Shown here in pieces: positions 17,507 through 26,998 of a stretch of DNA of 37,249 nt. Position numbers and translations under genes: made by a program. The notes beneath the pieces are model-generated. The model was not told where the DNA came from. It was given only the letters and a program-made list of their open reading frames with translations, and ran no database searches. The stretch's first letter is position 1. Every line of letters starts with the position of its first letter. The stretch is from contig DASVAW010000021.1 in assembly GCA_036376135.1 (NCBI GenBank), positions 1 to 37,249 on the forward strand, read 5' to 3'. Origin of the DNA: Candidatus Polarisedimenticolaceae bacterium. GTDB lineage: Bacteria; Acidobacteriota; Polarisedimenticolia; Polarisedimenticolales; DASRJG01.

Positions 17507-18569
17507 CCCGGTCCTTCTCGGTCAGGCCTTCGAGGATCTCGATCGAGATCCCGTCCGACAGCCCCGTCCGGACGTCGCGACGCTCGAAGCGCTGGGGCGC
17601 GGTCTCGACCTCGACCCAGGCCTGCGCCCCCTCGAACTTCAAGAGCCCCTCGTCGATGGCCAGGACCTTGTCCCGGCGATCGAGCACGATGTCGGCGTTC
17701 GCGCTGTAGTTCGCGCGGATCAGCGCCCCGGGGTCCTTCGAGAGCGCGGCGCGGATCTCGAACTGGATCGCGCCGTTCTCCTCCTTCCCCTTCGGGGCGA
17801 TGTACTCGAGGGTCGCCGCGAAGCTCTTCCCCTCGATCGCGCCGATCGTGAGCACGAGGCTCATGCCGGGGCGGAGCTTTCCGACCTCGGATTCGTCGAC
17901 CTTTCCCTCGAAGACGAGCTCGGACATGTCCGCCAGCGTCGCGACGGTGGTCCCGTCGTTGAAGGTGTTCGACTCGATCACCGACCGCCCCTCCTCCGCG
18001 GGGACGTCGAGGACCGTGCCGTCGACCGTCGCGCGGACGAGCGTGTTCGACGTGTCCCCCGCCCGCTTCGTCGTCCCCTTGAGCACGACGTCGAGCGTGT
18101 CGGTCGCCGCCTGGACCTCGGCGCGCGCCCTCGAGCGCTCGAGCTCCGTGCGGCGGAAGGTCTCGTCGGAGAGGATCCCCTCCTCGCGGAGCAGGCGCTG
18201 CCGCTCGAACTCCCGCTCGGCGTTCTCGAGGTCGATCCGCGCGCGCGCGACGCGGTTCTCCGCGGCGGCGAGGCTCGCCATGTTCGGCACGACGCGGATG
18301 CGCGCGAGGACGTCCCCGCGGCGCACGACGTCGCCCGGCTCCACGAGCAGCGCCTCCAGGATCCCCGACACCTGCGGCTTGATCTCGACCTCCTTGCGGG
18401 GGACGACGGAGCCGGTCGCCACCGTCTTGCTGACGATGTCGGTGACGAACGGGGACGCGGTCTCCCAGACCTCGGGGGGTTTCCGCGATTTCTTCCAGAG
18501 GTAGGCGATCGTGCCGACGAACACGGCGGCGAGCGCGAGCGCGGCCAGGACGGACAGCACCTTCTTCAT
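17466..18569 (-). CDS. Periplasmic membrane fusion protein of an ABC exporter (MacA-like)
   Basis: 367-residue adaptor that links an inner-membrane exporter to the outer membrane. An N-terminal anchor (residues about 4-25, ALALAAVFVGTIAYLW) is followed by a lipoyl-like half (VEIKPQVSGI, VEPGDVVRRGDVLARI), a coiled-coil hairpin rich in Arg and Glu (about 98-165), the second lipoyl half, a beta-barrel domain and a C-terminal domain. It is the last gene of the exporter operon, and its ATG overlaps the stop of the second permease (ATGA). MacA itself normally precedes MacB, so this order is reversed. No TolC-like outer-membrane channel lies in the window. The 3' end overlaps the convergent CoA ligase gene by 41 bases. 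Confidence 0.92.
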   Translation of the reverse strand: MKKVLSVLAALALAAVFVGTIAYLWKKSRKPPEVWETASPFVTDIVSKTVATGSVVPRKEVEIKPQVSGILEALLVEPGDVVRRGDVLARIRVVPNMASLAAAENRVARARIDLENAEREFERQRLLREEGILSDETFRRTELERSRARAEVQAATDTLDVVLKGTTKRAGDTSNTLVRATVDGTVLDVPAEEGRSVIESNTFNDGTTVATLADMSELVFEGKVDESEVGKLRPGMSLVLTIGAIEGKSFAATLEYIAPKGKEENGAIQFEIRAALSKDPGALIRANYSANADIVLDRRDKVLAIDEGLLKFEGAQAWVEVETAPQRFERRDVRTGLSDGISIEILEGLTEKDRVKSKAVTAAPRAS

Positions 18570-19824
18570 GACGATCGAAGCGCCTCCACGGTGGGGACCT
18601 TCAGGGCGCGCCACGCGGGCATCAGCCCCGCGGCGATGCCGGACGCGATCAGGATGCCAAGCGCCTGCAGGGCGGTCGCGATCTCCACCCCGGGGCGCTT
18701 GAAGAACATCGAATCGGTGTTCGCGACCGCCGCCGCGACCCCGTCCATCGCGAGCATCCCCGACACGAGGCCGAGGTACCCCGCCGCGGCGGTGAGCAGC
18801 ACCGCCTCGAGGACGATCTGGCTCGTGATCGCGAACGGCGTGGCCCCCACGGCGCGGCGCACACCGATCTCGTGCGTCCGCTCGCGGACGATGACGAGCA
18901 TGATGTTGCTCACCCCGATGACTCCGGCGGCGAGCGTGCCGATGCCGACGATCCAGACCAGAAGGCGGATGCCCGTGAAGACGCCCGAGAACTTCCGGAA
19001 CTCCTGCTCCAGGTTCCACGAGCCGAAGGCGCGGGCGTCGTCGGGGGAGACGGCGTGCCGGGCGCGCAGCAGCGCCTTCACCTTCTCCTCCGTCACCGTC
19101 GCGGGCACGTCGTCGCGAGACTTGATCGCGAGCCAGTCCACGCGGTTCCCGTAGTTGAAGGACTGCTGGAAGGTCGAGAAGGGGATGTAGATCGTCTGCG
19201 TCTCGCGATCGCCGCGCGTGCCGCTCTGGAGCGACTTGAAGACGCCGACCACCGTGAAGTAGACGCCCTGGATCCGGATCTCCTTCGAGAGGGGCGACTC
19301 GCCGCGCTCGAAGAGCAGCTCGCGGACCCGCGTGCCGATGACCGCGACCTTGCGGCGATCGGCGACGTCGATGGGGTTGAGGAAGCGCCCCTCCACCAGC
19401 GGCACCGTCTGGATGCGCGCGAGCTCGGGCACGTCCCCCATCACGCTGAAGCCGCCCGAGCGGTTCCGGCGCACCACGTTGTTGCCTCCGCCGAACCCGC
19501 CGAGCTGGTTGCGCGGCGCGACGATCTCGGCCTCCGGCACCTTCTGGCGCACGGCGGCGACGTCCGCGTCGGTGAGGTCGAGCTCGCGGCCGACCGGCAT
19601 CCCCTTCCAGGGCTTCGTGGTGCGCTGGCTCCAGACGAACAGGCTGTTGGTGGCTCCCCCCGAGAATCCCTCCATCGCGCCGCGCTCGAGTCCGTTCCCC
19701 GAGCCCATCATCACCATCAGCAGGAAGATCCCCCAGAAGACTCCGAACGCGGTCAGGAGCGTCCGGACCTTGTTGCCCCGCAGCGCCTCCCAGATCTCGT
19801 GCCAGTGGTCGCGGTCGAGAACGC

Positions 19825-19828
<4 letters not shown>
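18566..19828 (-). CDS. MacB/FtsX-type ABC transporter permease, second copy
   Basis: 420-residue inner-membrane permease of a mechanotransmission-type ABC exporter. It has a first membrane helix (TAFGVFWGIFLLMVMMGSG), a periplasmic MacB-core domain of about 230 residues, then three C-terminal FtsX helices, with the usual VRERTHEIGVRRAVGA coupling segment near residue 310 that touches the ATPase. It resembles the first permease in both N-terminus and coupling region, so the two are probably duplicates forming a heterodimer. The periplasmic part has a Gly/Asn-rich stretch (GGFGGGNNVV). The start overlaps the previous stop, and the stop overlaps the next start, by four bases each. Confidence 0.93.
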
Positions 19829-21049
<1,221 letters not shown>

Positions 21050-21057
<8 letters not shown>

Positions 21058-21736
21058 GGGCGATCCTCGTCTCGTCGTGCTCGATCGTGCCGTCCTTGAG
21101 CCGGATGACGCGGTCGGTGCGCTCGGCGATGTCGCGCTCGTGCGTGACGATCACGATCGTCACCCCCGAGCGGTGCACCTCCCGCAGCAGGTCCATGACC
21201 TCGGACGACGTCTGCGAGTCCAGGGCCCCCGTCGGCTCGTCGGCGAGGATCACCTTCGGGTTCGAGATCAGGGCGCGGGCGATGGCGGTGCGCTGCTGCT
21301 GGCCCCCCGACATCTCGGCCGGGCGGTGCCCGGCCCAGGGGCCGAGCCCCACGCGCTCGAGATACTCCATCGCGAGGGCCTGCCGCTTCCGGCGGGCGAC
21401 GCCCCGGTAGTACAGGGGAAGCGCGACGTTCTCCACCGCCGTCTTGAACGGGATGAGGTTGAACGACTGGAACACGAAGCCGATCCATTGCCGTCGGTAG
21501 ATGGCGGCGCGGGTCTCGTTGAGGTCGCGGATCGGGGTGCCGTCGAGGTCGTAGGTCCCCTCGTCGTGGCGGTCGAGCAGGCCGACGATGTTCATCAGGG
21601 TCGACTTCCCCGAGCCCGAGGACCCCATCACGGAGACGAGCTCCCCGGCCCCGATCTCGAGGTCGATCCCCTTCAGCACGTGCAGGCGGTTCGCCCCCGC
21701 GCCGTAGGACTTGTGGAGTCCCCGCAGACGGATCAA
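21050..21736 (-). CDS. ABC transporter ATP-binding protein of the MacB/LolD family
   Basis: 228-residue ATPase that should drive the two FtsX-type permeases encoded next to it. Walker A is GSSGSGKST (K44, S45), followed by a Q-loop in FVFQSFNL, the signature MSGGQQQR, Walker B VILADEPTGALD and the switch histidine in VTHE. The family lineage is clear from the short length, GLLDRHDEG and the PTGALD motif shared by LolD and MacB. The start is a TTG at 21736, with the weak AGGAATTGAAG upstream. It is the first gene of the four-gene exporter operon. The substrate could be a lipoprotein, peptide, lipid or antibiotic. Confidence 0.95.
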
Positions 21737-21849
21737 GACTTCAATTCCTCCAGGATCGGTCGCCGAGGAACGAAGCAGTCTAAGGCTTGATCTGGAGCAA
21801 TGCCTCCCGGCTTGCAGGCAGGGGTAAGTTCCGATCCGGGAGATCCGGA
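21737..21849. promoter_or_regulatory. Divergent intergenic region between the ABC exporter operon and bacteriohemerythrin
   Basis: A 113-base gap. GGGAG about eight bases before the hemerythrin ATG is a likely ribosome site. A small inverted repeat TGCCT/AGGCA (21801-21805 and 21816-21820) could be an operator but has only five paired bases. The heptamer GATCCGG appears twice just before the ATG. No confident -35/-10 pair. Confidence 0.35.
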
Positions 21850-22257
21850 ATGACGACCAAGGCCCGCCCCGACGACGTGCGTCTCGGAGTGCCCGCGATC
21901 GACGCGGAACACGAGGCCCAGCTGAAGCTCCTCGACGCGCTCGAGGCCGCCGCGGCCAGCGGCGACCGGGAGAGGACCCGCGATCGCCTCGCGACCTTCG
22001 TCACCTACCTCGACGCGCACTTCCTGTCGGAGCAGTTATTGATGCGCGGTCACGCCTACCCCGGCTACGCCGCCCACGTGCAGGACCACGAGGCGGCGAT
22101 CGGCATGATGAACGAGCTGCGCGAGCGGATCGACGCCGGGGAGGACGAGCTGCAGCCGCCGGTGCTCGACGCCCTCCGGCGCTGGCTCATCGGCCACGTC
22201 ACGACGGTCGACCGCGACTTCGCGGAGTTCCTGAAGGAGCGGGGGAAGGCGCGTTAG
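21850..22257 (+). CDS. Bacteriohemerythrin (di-iron oxygen-binding protein)
   Basis: 135-residue single-domain hemerythrin, probably a cytoplasmic oxygen carrier or sensor. All seven iron ligands expected for the family are present with normal spacing: H21, H57 and E61 (HFLSE), H76 and H80 (HVQDH), H116 and D121 (HVTTVD). Length matches bacteriohemerythrins such as McHr from Methylococcus. There is no signal peptide and no fused sensor domain. The last four bases overlap the end of the convergent thioredoxin gene. The pairing with thioredoxin may reflect oxygen or redox handling, but since the genes are convergent it is not an operon. Confidence 0.94.
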   Translation: MTTKARPDDVRLGVPAIDAEHEAQLKLLDALEAAAASGDRERTRDRLATFVTYLDAHFLSEQLLMRGHAYPGYAAHVQDHEAAIGMMNELRERIDAGEDELQPPVLDALRRWLIGHVTTVDRDFAEFLKERGKAR

Positions 22258-22586
22258 GCGAGCAGGTCGTCGAGCCCCCGGGACAGGACTCCCTTGGGCT
22301 GGGCGCCGATCAGCGAATCGACCACCTTGCCGCCCTTGAAGTAGAGGAGAGCGGGGATCGAGGTGATCCCGAATCGCGCGGCGAGATCCCCCGCCTCGTC
22401 CACGTTGACCTTCCCGACCTTCGCCCGGCCGTCGTATTCGGCGGCGAGCTCGTCGATCGACGGTCCGACCATGCGGCAGGGCGCGCACCAGGCGGCCCAG
22501 AAATCCACCAGGACCGGCACTTCGCTCTGCAGCACTTCCCGGTCGAAGTTCGTCCCGTCGAGTTGGAGCACCTTCTCGGAAGCCAT
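22254..22586 (-). CDS. trxA: Thioredoxin with WCAPC active site
   Basis: 110-residue cytoplasmic thioredoxin that reduces protein disulfides. The full fold is present: [10 protein letters not shown] with the redox cysteines C34 and C37, then the cis-proline loop [11 protein letters not shown]. The active site is WCAPC rather than the usual WCGPC; this Gly-to-Ala change is seen in a good number of bacterial thioredoxins and should keep activity. The ATG at 22586 is preceded by AAAGGGGATGGG. The nearest gene on the same strand, the ALDH gene 920 bases upstream, is separated by the plus-strand SDR gene, so the gene appears to be single. Confidence 0.95.
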   Translation of the reverse strand: MASEKVLQLDGTNFDREVLQSEVPVLVDFWAAWCAPCRMVGPSIDELAAEYDGRAKVGKVNVDEAGDLAARFGITSIPALLYFKGGKVVDSLIGAQPKGVLSRGLDDLLA

Positions 22587-22691
22587 CGTCCCATCCCCTT
22601 TCGTGAACGACCGTGTTCGCCCGCATGAGATGCATCAAGGTGTCGCGACGTCACGCCCGGGCGGCGCTAGAGTGCCGGCGGGGAGGATGCC
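22587..22691. promoter_or_regulatory. Divergent intergenic region between thioredoxin and SDR genes
   Basis: A 105-base gap with GGGAGG at about 22681 as the SDR ribosome site and the complement of AAAGGGG for trxA. I see ATGAGATGCATCA, partly palindromic around ATGCAT, near the centre (about 22625-22637). Promoter hexamers are not clear. Confidence 0.35.
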
Positions 22692-23501
22692 ATGCGCGAA
22701 CTTCGCGGAAAGCGCGTTCTCATCACGGGCGGAGCGAGGGGGATCGGGCTGGCGCTGGCGCGGCGCCTCGCCCGGGAGGGCGCGACGCTCCTGCTCGCCG
22801 ACCTCGACGCGCGGGCCCTCGACGAGTCCGCCGCCTCGATCCGGGCGACGGGAGCCGGTGCCTTCGGTTTCCCGGTGGACGTCACCGACACCCTCTCGAT
22901 CGCGGCGCTGCGCGACGCGGTCCACGGCGAGGGCGGGCCCATCGACGTCCTCGTCAACAACGCCGGGGTGGTCTTCGGAGGGCCGTTCCTCGAGGTCCCG
23001 CTGGCGCGGCACGTCACGACCTACCGCGTCAACGTCGAAGGGCTCGTCGCGATGACGCACGCGTTCCTCCCGGACCTCCTCGAGCGGGAGGACGCGCACC
23101 TCGTCAACGTCTCGAGCGCCTCGGGGTTCCTGGCGCTCCCGCACGGGACGACGTACGCCTCGAGCAAGTGGGCGGTGATCGGCTTCTCGGAGTCGCTCCG
23201 GTCGGAGCTGAAGCTCGGCGGGAACGACCACGTCGGCGTCACGACGGTCTGCCCGAGCTACGTGACCACCGGGCTCTTCGACGGGGTGCGCGCGCCCTTC
23301 CTCGTCCCGCTGCTGACCCCGGAGAGACTCGCCGAGAAGGTCACCCGCGCGATCCTCGCCGACCGACCGTGGGTTCGGCTTCCTTGGATGGTGAAGCTCA
23401 CGCCGTTCCTGAAGGGGGTCCTTCCGGCCGCGGTCTTCGACTCGACGGCGCGCCTGCTCGGGGTGTCGACGAGCATGACGACCTGGAAAGGTCGCGGGTA
23501 G
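22692..23501 (+). CDS. Short-chain dehydrogenase/reductase
   Basis: 269-residue classical SDR, an NAD(P)H-dependent oxidoreductase. The cofactor loop TGGARGIG is at residues 12-19, NNAGV follows near 88, and the catalytic Ser (VSSASG) and YASSK sit near 142-160. Arg in the loop and ADLDAR after the second strand leave the NAD or NADP choice open. The C-terminal tail is long and hydrophobic (LPWMVKLTPFLKGVLP), as in SDRs that sit on membranes or act on lipids. The gene ends four bases before the convergent ALDH gene. Fatty aldehyde, alcohol or steroid-like substrates are possible; sequence alone does not tell. Confidence 0.93.
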   Translation: MRELRGKRVLITGGARGIGLALARRLAREGATLLLADLDARALDESAASIRATGAGAFGFPVDVTDTLSIAALRDAVHGEGGPIDVLVNNAGVVFGGPFLEVPLARHVTTYRVNVEGLVAMTHAFLPDLLEREDAHLVNVSSASGFLALPHGTTYASSKWAVIGFSESLRSELKLGGNDHVGVTTVCPSYVTTGLFDGVRAPFLVPLLTPERLAEKVTRAILADRPWVRLPWMVKLTPFLKGVLPAAVFDSTARLLGVSTSMTTWKGRG

Positions 23502-23505
23502 ACGC

Positions 23506-25173
23506 TCAGGCCCGGACGGCCTCCCAGACCAGCGCGGGCAGGCGCGCGAGCGACGGCTTCAGCAGGAACCGGATCAGGCGCCGGCCGATGCCGCGTGCGG
23601 TCCTCACGTCGGGGAACCACAGCGGCTTGAGCGGGGGCCGGAACGGGGCCCGCACGATCCCCTTCTCCACGTGGTCCACGAGCAGGCAGTTGTGGACGAA
23701 GCCGATCCCCGATCCGACGTTCCCGGGCGTTCCGCCGGGATAGGCCCCCCACGGCGGGGCCATGAGGCCGAACGCCAGCCCGGTCCAGAAGTTCACGCCG
23801 ATGCAGCCGTACCGGAGGTCCGCGAGCGCCCGCTCGAACGCGTCGCGATGGCGACGCTGCGTCGCGCCGTCCGCGATCACGACGGCGGACAACGTCCCGT
23901 CGACGGAGGTGTTGACGAATTCAACGGCGCGGGGAAGGAAGTCCGCGGCGGTGCCGCCGTCGATCTCGGTGACCGCCAGGACCCCGCAGAACGCCTCGTG
24001 GGTCAACGCGTACTCGCCCTTGCGGGCGGGAACCCCGGGAACCAGCGTCCAGGGGACCACTCCCTCGACGTCGCGCCCGAATCGCTCCGCCCGGGGATAG
24101 GTGTCCACGAACGCGCGCCAGCGGTCCCGAGCCCCCGGGTAATACGCGGGCCGCTCGGGGAGCGTCGCGAAGACCCGGCGCAGCGCCTCGAGGAACGCCG
24201 CCTTGTGGGTCCACCCTCCGGCGAGCACGAGGAGCTTCGGCGCGTTGCAGTTGAAGCCGGCGTTCAGCTGGAGCATGCCGGCGACGCTGCGGGCCTGGAA
24301 CGCGACGTCCGCGGGACTCCAGTCGCCGGGCACGACGATCACCGGGGTGACGCAGCCGAGCTCGGCGGTGAACGGCTTCGAGACGAGCGGCGTTCCGGCC
24401 CGTTTCCGGCGCTCCCGCTCGTCGGGGTCCGCGCCCCACACGATGGCGTCGTAGGTCGGCGCCGCGCCCGTCATGTGAAGACCGTCGACCCGGGGGTCGG
24501 CGACGAGGCTCGCCCCGTGTCCGGGGGCGTCCTCGAGGAACGCGACGAAACCGTCGGCGACGAGGTCCGCGAAGATCCGGTCGAGGATCGGCTTCAGCCA
24601 CCGGGTGATGTGATGGAGCTTCACCAGCACGACCTCGTCGTCCACGAGTAGCTGGTGGAGGGCATCGGCCGGGGAGATCGACGAGATGTTCCCCGCGCCG
24701 AGCACCAGGCGCACCCGTCCCGTCGTCCGCGCGGCCTTGTCGGTGTAGGCGGAACCCACGGTGGGCGGAAGACCGGGCGGCACCCAGATCTCGCACGACA
24801 TGAAGGGGAAGAGCAGCCGGTCCCACAGGTCGAACGGCATCACCCGGACGGTGCGACGTCCCCCGGGCGCCGTGCGGACCCTCAGCGCGGGCTCGCCGCC
24901 CTGCGACAACGCGTCGATGTACAGGCGCAGCCCGCGCGCCAGGACCACCGGACCGGTCAGCCGGATCTCGTCGGCGACCGCGGAATCGGGACCGAGGCCC
25001 TGTGCGGCGGCGCCCGCGGCGGCCCAGGCATCCATCTCCTCCACCGTCCGATCGAGGGCGCGGCGAAGGTAGCGGATCCGGTCGGGGATCCCGACGCGGA
25101 CCCAGGCGTCCTTGCGGGAAGCGAGGCGATCGAGCACGGCGTTGAGGTCGGCTTGCGTGAGGGTCGCGGGCAT
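23506..25173 (-). CDS. Divergent aldehyde dehydrogenase-superfamily protein
   Basis: 555-residue protein with the ALDH catalytic marks: ELGCVTP with the general base E271, and GFNCNAPK with the nucleophile C309, 38 residues later, a normal gap. Around residue 165-190 the cofactor region reads LGAGNISSISPADAL and DEVVLVKLH, which replaces the standard PWNFP and KPSE segments. The N-terminal 120 residues are helical with no catalytic motifs. The end (about 490-555) is Leu/Pro-rich and basic and could bind membrane. Length exceeds the usual 480-500. The ATG follows GGGGAGGACG. It diverges from the HMG-CoA reductase gene, with which it shares a 270-base control region. The substrate could be a fatty aldehyde, or acyl-CoA by reduction; neither is proven. 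Confidence 0.85.
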   Translation of the reverse strand: MPATLTQADLNAVLDRLASRKDAWVRVGIPDRIRYLRRALDRTVEEMDAWAAAGAAAQGLGPDSAVADEIRLTGPVVLARGLRLYIDALSQGGEPALRVRTAPGGRRTVRVMPFDLWDRLLFPFMSCEIWVPPGLPPTVGSAYTDKAARTTGRVRLVLGAGNISSISPADALHQLLVDDEVVLVKLHHITRWLKPILDRIFADLVADGFVAFLEDAPGHGASLVADPRVDGLHMTGAAPTYDAIVWGADPDERERRKRAGTPLVSKPFTAELGCVTPVIVVPGDWSPADVAFQARSVAGMLQLNAGFNCNAPKLLVLAGGWTHKAAFLEALRRVFATLPERPAYYPGARDRWRAFVDTYPRAERFGRDVEGVVPWTLVPGVPARKGEYALTHEAFCGVLAVTEIDGGTAADFLPRAVEFVNTSVDGTLSAVVIADGATQRRHRDAFERALADLRYGCIGVNFWTGLAFGLMAPPWGAYPGGTPGNVGSGIGFVHNCLLVDHVEKGIVRAPFRPPLKPLWFPDVRTARGIGRRLIRFLLKPSLARLPALVWEAVRA

Positions 25174-25443
25174 GACGTCCTCCCCTTCGCCGCATGCTAC
25201 GCCGCGCACCGCGGCGCGCGCACGGAGCCTCCCGCGGAGCACCGGTCTTGCCGCACGATTGCCGCAGCGGCGACGCCGCGTTGCGGCGCGGCAAATTGCG
25301 CTCATCCCCCGTCGCGGTTGCGCGATTTCGCGCGGGGCCCGGGGCGAAGCCGCTCGGAAGACCGTGCCGCGCGGCATCCGGCCATGGCGCGGCCCATGCA
25401 TCGCCGTGGGATCGGACCCTTGTCCGAGCGCTGGAGGCTCGCC
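25174..25443. promoter_or_regulatory. Shared divergent control region of the ALDH and HMG-CoA reductase operons
   Basis: The largest gene-free stretch in the window (270 bases). It holds TTGCCGCA twice (25248-25255 and 25259-25266, one helical turn apart) and the complementary GCGGCAA at 25288-25294, with TTGC/GCAA arms around 25281-25294. This looks like an operator array between the two start codons. A GGAGG ribosome site precedes the HMGR ATG. No promoter hexamers can be named with confidence. Confidence 0.45.
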
Positions 25444-26991
25444 ATGATTCCCTCGTTCGTCCTCAAGCGCCTTTACTCCCAGGGAAGCCTCGAGACGAAC
25501 GCCGGCGGCGTTCGCTTCGCGTTGAAGAACCGATTGAGCGATGCCGTGCTCACCGGCCTGCGCCGGATCCAGATCAACGGCTCGGAGGTCCCGCTCCACG
25601 CGGTCGAGCTCGAGTTCACCGACGGGCGGCGCCTCCCCGCCGAGCTCGTCTCGAAGGAGAACCCGGTCCGCTTCCCGCTCCGCGAGATCGTCCGCGTGCA
25701 CGCGCCGGGGGAGATCGGCGCGGGGAAGAACCACAAGATCCACCTCGCCTTCGAGACGTCCCCCTTCGGCCAGGTCGCGTTCACCGTGGAGGACGCCGCC
25801 CGGACGGACACGGGACCCGCCCGCAAGGCCGAGGGGATCCCGGGGGACAGGGCCAACGACTGGGCCCCCGAGATGGTCGCCGGCCGGCGCCGGTGGCTCG
25901 AGGAGCGCACGGGAGTCCGTCTCGAGCACCTCGACAAGTACTCGTGGGAGCCCGCCCTCGCGAAGGGGAACTGCGAGAACCTCGTCGGGGTCGCGCAGGT
26001 TCCGGTCGGGCTCGCCGGCCCGCTGCGGATCCACGGCGAGCACGCACGCGGCGAGTACCTGATCCCGATGGCGACGACCGAAGGAACCCTCGTCGCCTCC
26101 TACAACCGTGGCATGAAGGTGCTCAACCTCGCGGGGGGAGTCACCTGCACCGTCAGCGACGACCGGATGCAGCGCGCGCCGGTTTTCGTGTTCCGCTCGG
26201 CGCGCGAGGCGCGGGACTTCCGGGATTGGGTCGGCCGGAACATGACGTCGATCCGGGAAGCGGCCGAATCGACCTCGAGCGTGGCGCGCCTGCTCGACAT
26301 CGACGCCTACCTCTCGAACGCCTTCGCGTTCCTGCGTTTCAGCTTCTCCACCGGCGACGCCGCCGGGCAGAACATGGTGGGGAAGGCGACGCTCGCCGCG
26401 TGCAGCTGGATCCTGTCGCACGTCGACTCGGTCGTCTCCTTCTACCTCGAGTCGAACTTCGCGACCGACAAGAAGGGCTCGCACGTGAACATGCTCCGCA
26501 CGCGCGGCAAGCGCGTGACCGCGGAGGCGACGATCCCGCGGGCGATCGTGCAGGACCATCTCCACACCGAGCCCGAGACGCTGCACCACCAGGCGCAGAT
26601 CGCCACGATCGGAGCGTACCTCTCCGGGGCGTCGAACAACGGCGCCCACTCCGCGAACGGCATCGCGGCGATGTTCATCGCCTGCGGGCAGGACGTGGCC
26701 AACGTCGCCGAGAGCTCGGCGGGGATCGTCTACACCGACGTGACGCCGGCGGGGGATCTCTACCTCTCCCTCACGATCCCCGCGCTGATCGTCGCGACCC
26801 ACGGCGGCGGCACGGGTCTTCCCACGCAGCGCGAGTGCCTCGAGATCCTCGGGTGCCGCGGCAAGGGAAAGGCCAGCCGGTTCGCGGAGATCGTCGCCGG
26901 CGTCGCGCTCGCGGGGGAGCTCTCGCTGGGCTCGGCGATCGCTTCGTTCGACTGGGTCACGAGCCACGAGACCCTGGGAAGGAACCGGTAG
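25444..26991 (+). CDS. Hydroxymethylglutaryl-CoA reductase, class I-like, with extra N-terminal domain
   Basis: 515-residue enzyme predicted to reduce HMG-CoA to mevalonate with NAD(P)H, the committed step of mevalonate-based isoprenoid synthesis. The first ~115 residues are a beta-rich domain (FVLKRLYSQGSLE, then VRFALKNRL and FGQVAFTVEDA) absent from most reductases. The catalytic core follows: CENLVGVAQVPVGLAGPL, TTEGTLVAS with the catalytic Glu, DAAGQNMV as cofactor and substrate loop, SNFATDKK with the catalytic Lys, FIACGQD with the catalytic Asp, HGGGTGLPTQ, and a C-terminal TSHETLGRNR carrying the catalytic His. The C-terminal His tail and the DKK context favour class I. The N-terminal domain replaces the membrane anchor seen in eukaryotes. 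First gene of a three-gene run. No other mevalonate-pathway gene is in the window. Confidence 0.92.
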   Translation: MIPSFVLKRLYSQGSLETNAGGVRFALKNRLSDAVLTGLRRIQINGSEVPLHAVELEFTDGRRLPAELVSKENPVRFPLREIVRVHAPGEIGAGKNHKIHLAFETSPFGQVAFTVEDAARTDTGPARKAEGIPGDRANDWAPEMVAGRRRWLEERTGVRLEHLDKYSWEPALAKGNCENLVGVAQVPVGLAGPLRIHGEHARGEYLIPMATTEGTLVASYNRGMKVLNLAGGVTCTVSDDRMQRAPVFVFRSAREARDFRDWVGRNMTSIREAAESTSSVARLLDIDAYLSNAFAFLRFSFSTGDAAGQNMVGKATLAACSWILSHVDSVVSFYLESNFATDKKGSHVNMLRTRGKRVTAEATIPRAIVQDHLHTEPETLHHQAQIATIGAYLSGASNNGAHSANGIAAMFIACGQDVANVAESSAGIVYTDVTPAGDLYLSLTIPALIVATHGGGTGLPTQRECLEILGCRGKGKASRFAEIVAGVALAGELSLGSAIASFDWVTSHETLGRNR

Positions 26992-26998
26992 GTCCGCG

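Noticed and set aside
21787-21830. Possible sigma54-type promoter before bacteriohemerythrin
   Set aside because: The GG and GC elements do not have the required spacing.
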